Assembly (NCBI GenBank): GCA_033065855.1
Contig: JAVXUO010002927.1
Span: 62,001 to 126,000 of the forward strand
DNA from: Escallonia rubra
Lineage: Eukaryota > Streptophyta > Magnoliopsida > Escalloniales > Escalloniaceae
Direction of reading: 5' to 3'
Length of the DNA: 64,000 bases
Position 1 is the first letter of the stretch. Every line of letters starts with the position of its first letter. Of this stretch, positions 61,205 through 64,000 are shown one piece after another. The notes under the pieces are model-generated. The model had not been told where the DNA came from. It saw only the letters and a program-made list of their open reading frames with translations, and ran no database searches. Position numbers and translations under genes: made by a program.

Positions 61205-62255
61205 TAGACCTGGCAAACGGATATACCCACCCGGTACAAATAATACTCGGTCGAGTTTTTTTATGGATAAAAACGGACCGGGTAAATTTTACCAAATTTT
61301 TTTGGATTATCTTTTTCAATACCCGTACCCTACAATTGCAAGTCGAGTATTACCCGCGGGTAAATTATAAAATTTCTGATTTTTTAAATAAACAAAATTT
61401 ACTAACCACAGTTTGATAGATTACTACTAGTTAGGCATTTTTTTATCATTTTGTTTCTTTTGCTTTTTTTTAGTTAGCCCATTTCTTATTTTTGGTAGTT
61501 GTTTAAATTATAATCAATTTAGCAAAAATTAAAAAACATATCAAGTAAATGTTAAATACAATAGCGGCAAGCATTCAACCCCATTCCCCACCCACAATAA
61601 AAAATAAATTACTTAAATTTCAACAGAAGTGCAACCCCACTCTTCATGCACAATCCAAAATACAACAATTAATTTCAACAGAAATAATAAATCATGTGCA
61701 TAAATAATCCAAACTAAAATCTTCTACTCCTCGTAGAATTCTGTGTCGATCGACGGTGAACAGCGGCGGTAGGGATGTGAGCTTCTAGATCGGCGGTGGA
61801 CTGGAAGAATGGCGGTCGTCGGCAGTCGATCAATGAGAGGAGACTGAATGAGTGAAGGTGAGGGATGGAGAGAGAGTGGTGGCAACAGGCAAAGCAAGGC
61901 GGTGGCCTCGAAGAGTGAGGGTGGCAGAGCGACGGTGAGGGATATAAAGATAGAGAGAGAGAGGTGGCAGTGGAGGCTTACATGCATATGGGTGGTAAAG
62001 AAAAGGCCCCGCAGAGAAGGAAGAGAAAGAAGAGGGGCGACATAGGAGAATAAGATGAGAGAAAATGAGAGATCGGGATTTACGGGTGTGTGTGTGTGTG
62101 TGGGTAACCCCTACCTAGCCCGGACAGAATTGACATTTACGGGTTCGGTCTGGGTACGGGTGAATTTTTAGCGAGTTTGTTTTTTGTACCTGTACTCGGG
62201 TTTTTTCAACGGCCCGGGTATACCTGCAGGTTCGGGTACTTTTTTGCCAAGTTTA
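61205..62255. mobile_element. hAT-like non-autonomous element, 1,051 bp, 8-bp TSD
   Basis: The left end TAGACCTGGCAAA and the reversed right end TAAACTTGGCAAA match at 11 of 13 bases. The flanks are TTTAGTGA (61,197-61,204) and TTTAGCGA (62,256-62,263), an 8-bp duplication with one difference, the size made by hAT transposases. Subterminal regions carry CGGGTA/TACCCG words on both sides. The interior (61,740-62,060) is purine-rich on the plus strand and has no recognisable protein, so the element is non-autonomous. Confidence 0.8.
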
Positions 62256-62263
62256 TTTAGCGA

Positions 62264-63072
62264 TAAACAAGGGATTGATTAGCATATTAAGGGGTAAAAG
62301 TAGTTTTTGCCTTTTATTTGTCACCGATCAGTGTTCCTTCTAGTTCATAATGAATCAATCTTATTGCAAATAAGGGATGAAGATAGTAATCACTAAGGCT
62401 TCGACCTTTGTTCCTTTGTGGGAGGCATGCCGCTTATAGTTAAGATCCGAATCCCTGTTGTAAACAAGCATGCATTTGAGCATTATAGGCAACTAGAACT
62501 AACTGTAATCGTCACTGAAATCCAAATTTGCACTCTCGTAGCAGAAAAGCGCTCTCGTGCTATATGCAGACAGAAGAAAGGGAGTCTTGCTAAGAGCATC
62601 TCAACCTTCATTGGTATATTCAAAAAAAAGAAAGAAAGTAGAACATTGTGACATTTGAGTTTATTTTTCAAAATTAAGAAAAATCGACATATGAGTTTTA
62701 TATTTATTTGAGTTCTACAATGGTCCTTAAAGATATGCATATTGTCATTAAAGACCATTAAATTGTCGCTGGAAATATTGTTGGAGCTCAAATAGCTTTT
62801 TGTGGATGCTTGTCAACCGATACGCAAAAACAATTGCTGCAGTAAGTGCCACCACGAATCTTCTTATCATCACACAACCATGTTAGCTGAGCAGGTTCTT
62901 TTGTACATGACGAGTGGGTTGATCCTGTCATAGCCGTTGCGTCCTTTTTGCCGCCACATATACAGGTGGCTGATGTATATCTTGCATGTTTTAGTAGAAG
63001 GAAAAAAATTGGCTGCTACCCCGGTTGGATGAATCTTCCTCCCACCTCCTATATAGCGACAATCAATCGTTT
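62264..63072. other. No gene assigned
   Basis: Mixed sequence with short frames and no recognised domain, RNA gene or clear repeat boundary. Confidence 0.4.
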
Positions 63073-63171
63073 CTAAATGTTTATAGTGGCTTTTATTTAG
63101 TGACGCTAAAAAAATACTATTAATAATTATCGCTGAAAGTGTTAGAAGAAAAGTCACTAGAAACATTTAGC
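63073..63171. mobile_element. Small hairpin MITE-like element, about 100 bp
   Basis: The left arm CTAAATGTTTATAGTGGCTTTT pairs with the right arm AAAAGTCACTAGAAACATTTAG with two mismatches. The inner parts continue with imperfect GTGACGCTAA versus ATCGCTGA pairing. No target duplication was assigned. Confidence 0.65.
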
Positions 63172-64000
63172 GACTATTAATTATCACTACGTACGGGGTT
63201 GAAGGAAAATTCCTACGACCCGGGTATGAGCCAAAGTTTGTTTTTAATAAAATGGCCTACCACGTGAGAATGTCATATGACTTTATGTTTTTGCCTGTTG
63301 TGGCCCATATAGAAATGAATGATGTATCACCTTCAGCAGTATTAGTATATATATTTTCGGCCCAAAAAAAAAAAAAAAAAACGACCTCATAAAACATCCC
63401 AAAAGAAATCCGAGGTAGTTTGGTGTTCATTTAGTATGGGCTGGTTCAAGAACTTGTTGTCCAACGTACGTGGTAGACAGATGTCTAGGCATAAAGTTGG
63501 GTTGATTTCTTTTGGGTTATTATTATCTGTTTGATTATTTTGATACATTATCACCGAAAAAAGAAAATTATTTAAAAAATAAAGATAAAAATAATATATA
63601 AAAAAGAAATAATTAACTTAAAAAAAAGATCTCATAATTTTTGATTAAGTTACTTTGCTGGCAGGTCAGCTTGTTGGCCTTTCTATTATGTTATTTATAT
63701 TTTGTCTGCTCTTAACTTTATTATCTATTTACCTTACCTTATTCTCTGTTACGTATCGGATGGAGTTATCATCCGTATATGTGTGAGTCTATTAGCCTTT
63801 AATGGTTAGATGGTTACTGTATTGTTATGTAGACCCTAAGATTAGGGATGTTGGCTTCGTTTATTATCTTATAAGATTTTTTTTTATAATTCTCAATAAA
63901 AAGTATGGGCTGGTTGAGCCAATTAAATTACTATGTGGGAAGCTGTTGGTGTGAATACAAGCACATTAAAGGCACGTACCTAATTTCTTCAGCAGGTTCC
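63172..64000. other. No gene assigned
   Basis: AT-rich sequence with an A-run at 63,363-63,380 and no recognised gene, repeat boundary or RNA. Confidence 0.4.

Noticed and set aside
61724..62045. Two overlapping frames (plus and minus) inside the hAT-like element
   Set aside because: Purine-rich composition explains both; neither resembles a hAT transposase or another known protein.

Overview
The window is nuclear DNA from a flowering plant, probably a eudicot; the species was not determined. The coding content is two intron-containing plant genes, and most of the rest is transposon-derived repeats and microsatellites. No bacterial, organellar or rRNA features were recognised.

Layout. Positions 1-3,840 hold tandem and GC-rich degenerate repeats plus a truncated copy of the first coding exon of a RETICULATA-related chloroplast protein (minus strand). 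Positions 3,841-6,840 have no assignable gene. Positions 7,046-51,329 (minus strand) hold one very large and apparently intact gene, callose synthase 10 / GLUCAN SYNTHASE-LIKE 8. I traced 51 coding exons with continuous phase, giving a 5,715-nt CDS and a 1,904-residue protein. Its introns carry LINE pieces, a TRIM-like element, TIR elements, a triplicated hairpin repeat and microsatellites. Positions 51,330-55,885 separate this gene from a divergently transcribed neighbour and hold a G-box, a large foldback repeat, a candidate 5' UTR exon and TE remnants. Positions 55,886-57,263 (plus strand) encode a HAL3-type phosphopantothenoylcysteine decarboxylase in two coding exons. From 57,700 to the end is a transposon graveyard: a MULE-like element with a perfect 9-bp target duplication nested inside a Stowaway-like MITE, a second copy of that MITE, a hAT-like element with an 8-bp target duplication, and a small hairpin MITE.

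The two genes lie head to head but act in unrelated processes (callose deposition at cell plates and plasmodesmata; coenzyme A synthesis). I see no sign that they form a functional unit. I found no convincing new biological system. The most informative findings are the datable nested insertion at 57.7-59.6 kb, the long inverted repeats in an intron and in the divergent intergenic region, and the splice-site oddities of the callose synthase gene.
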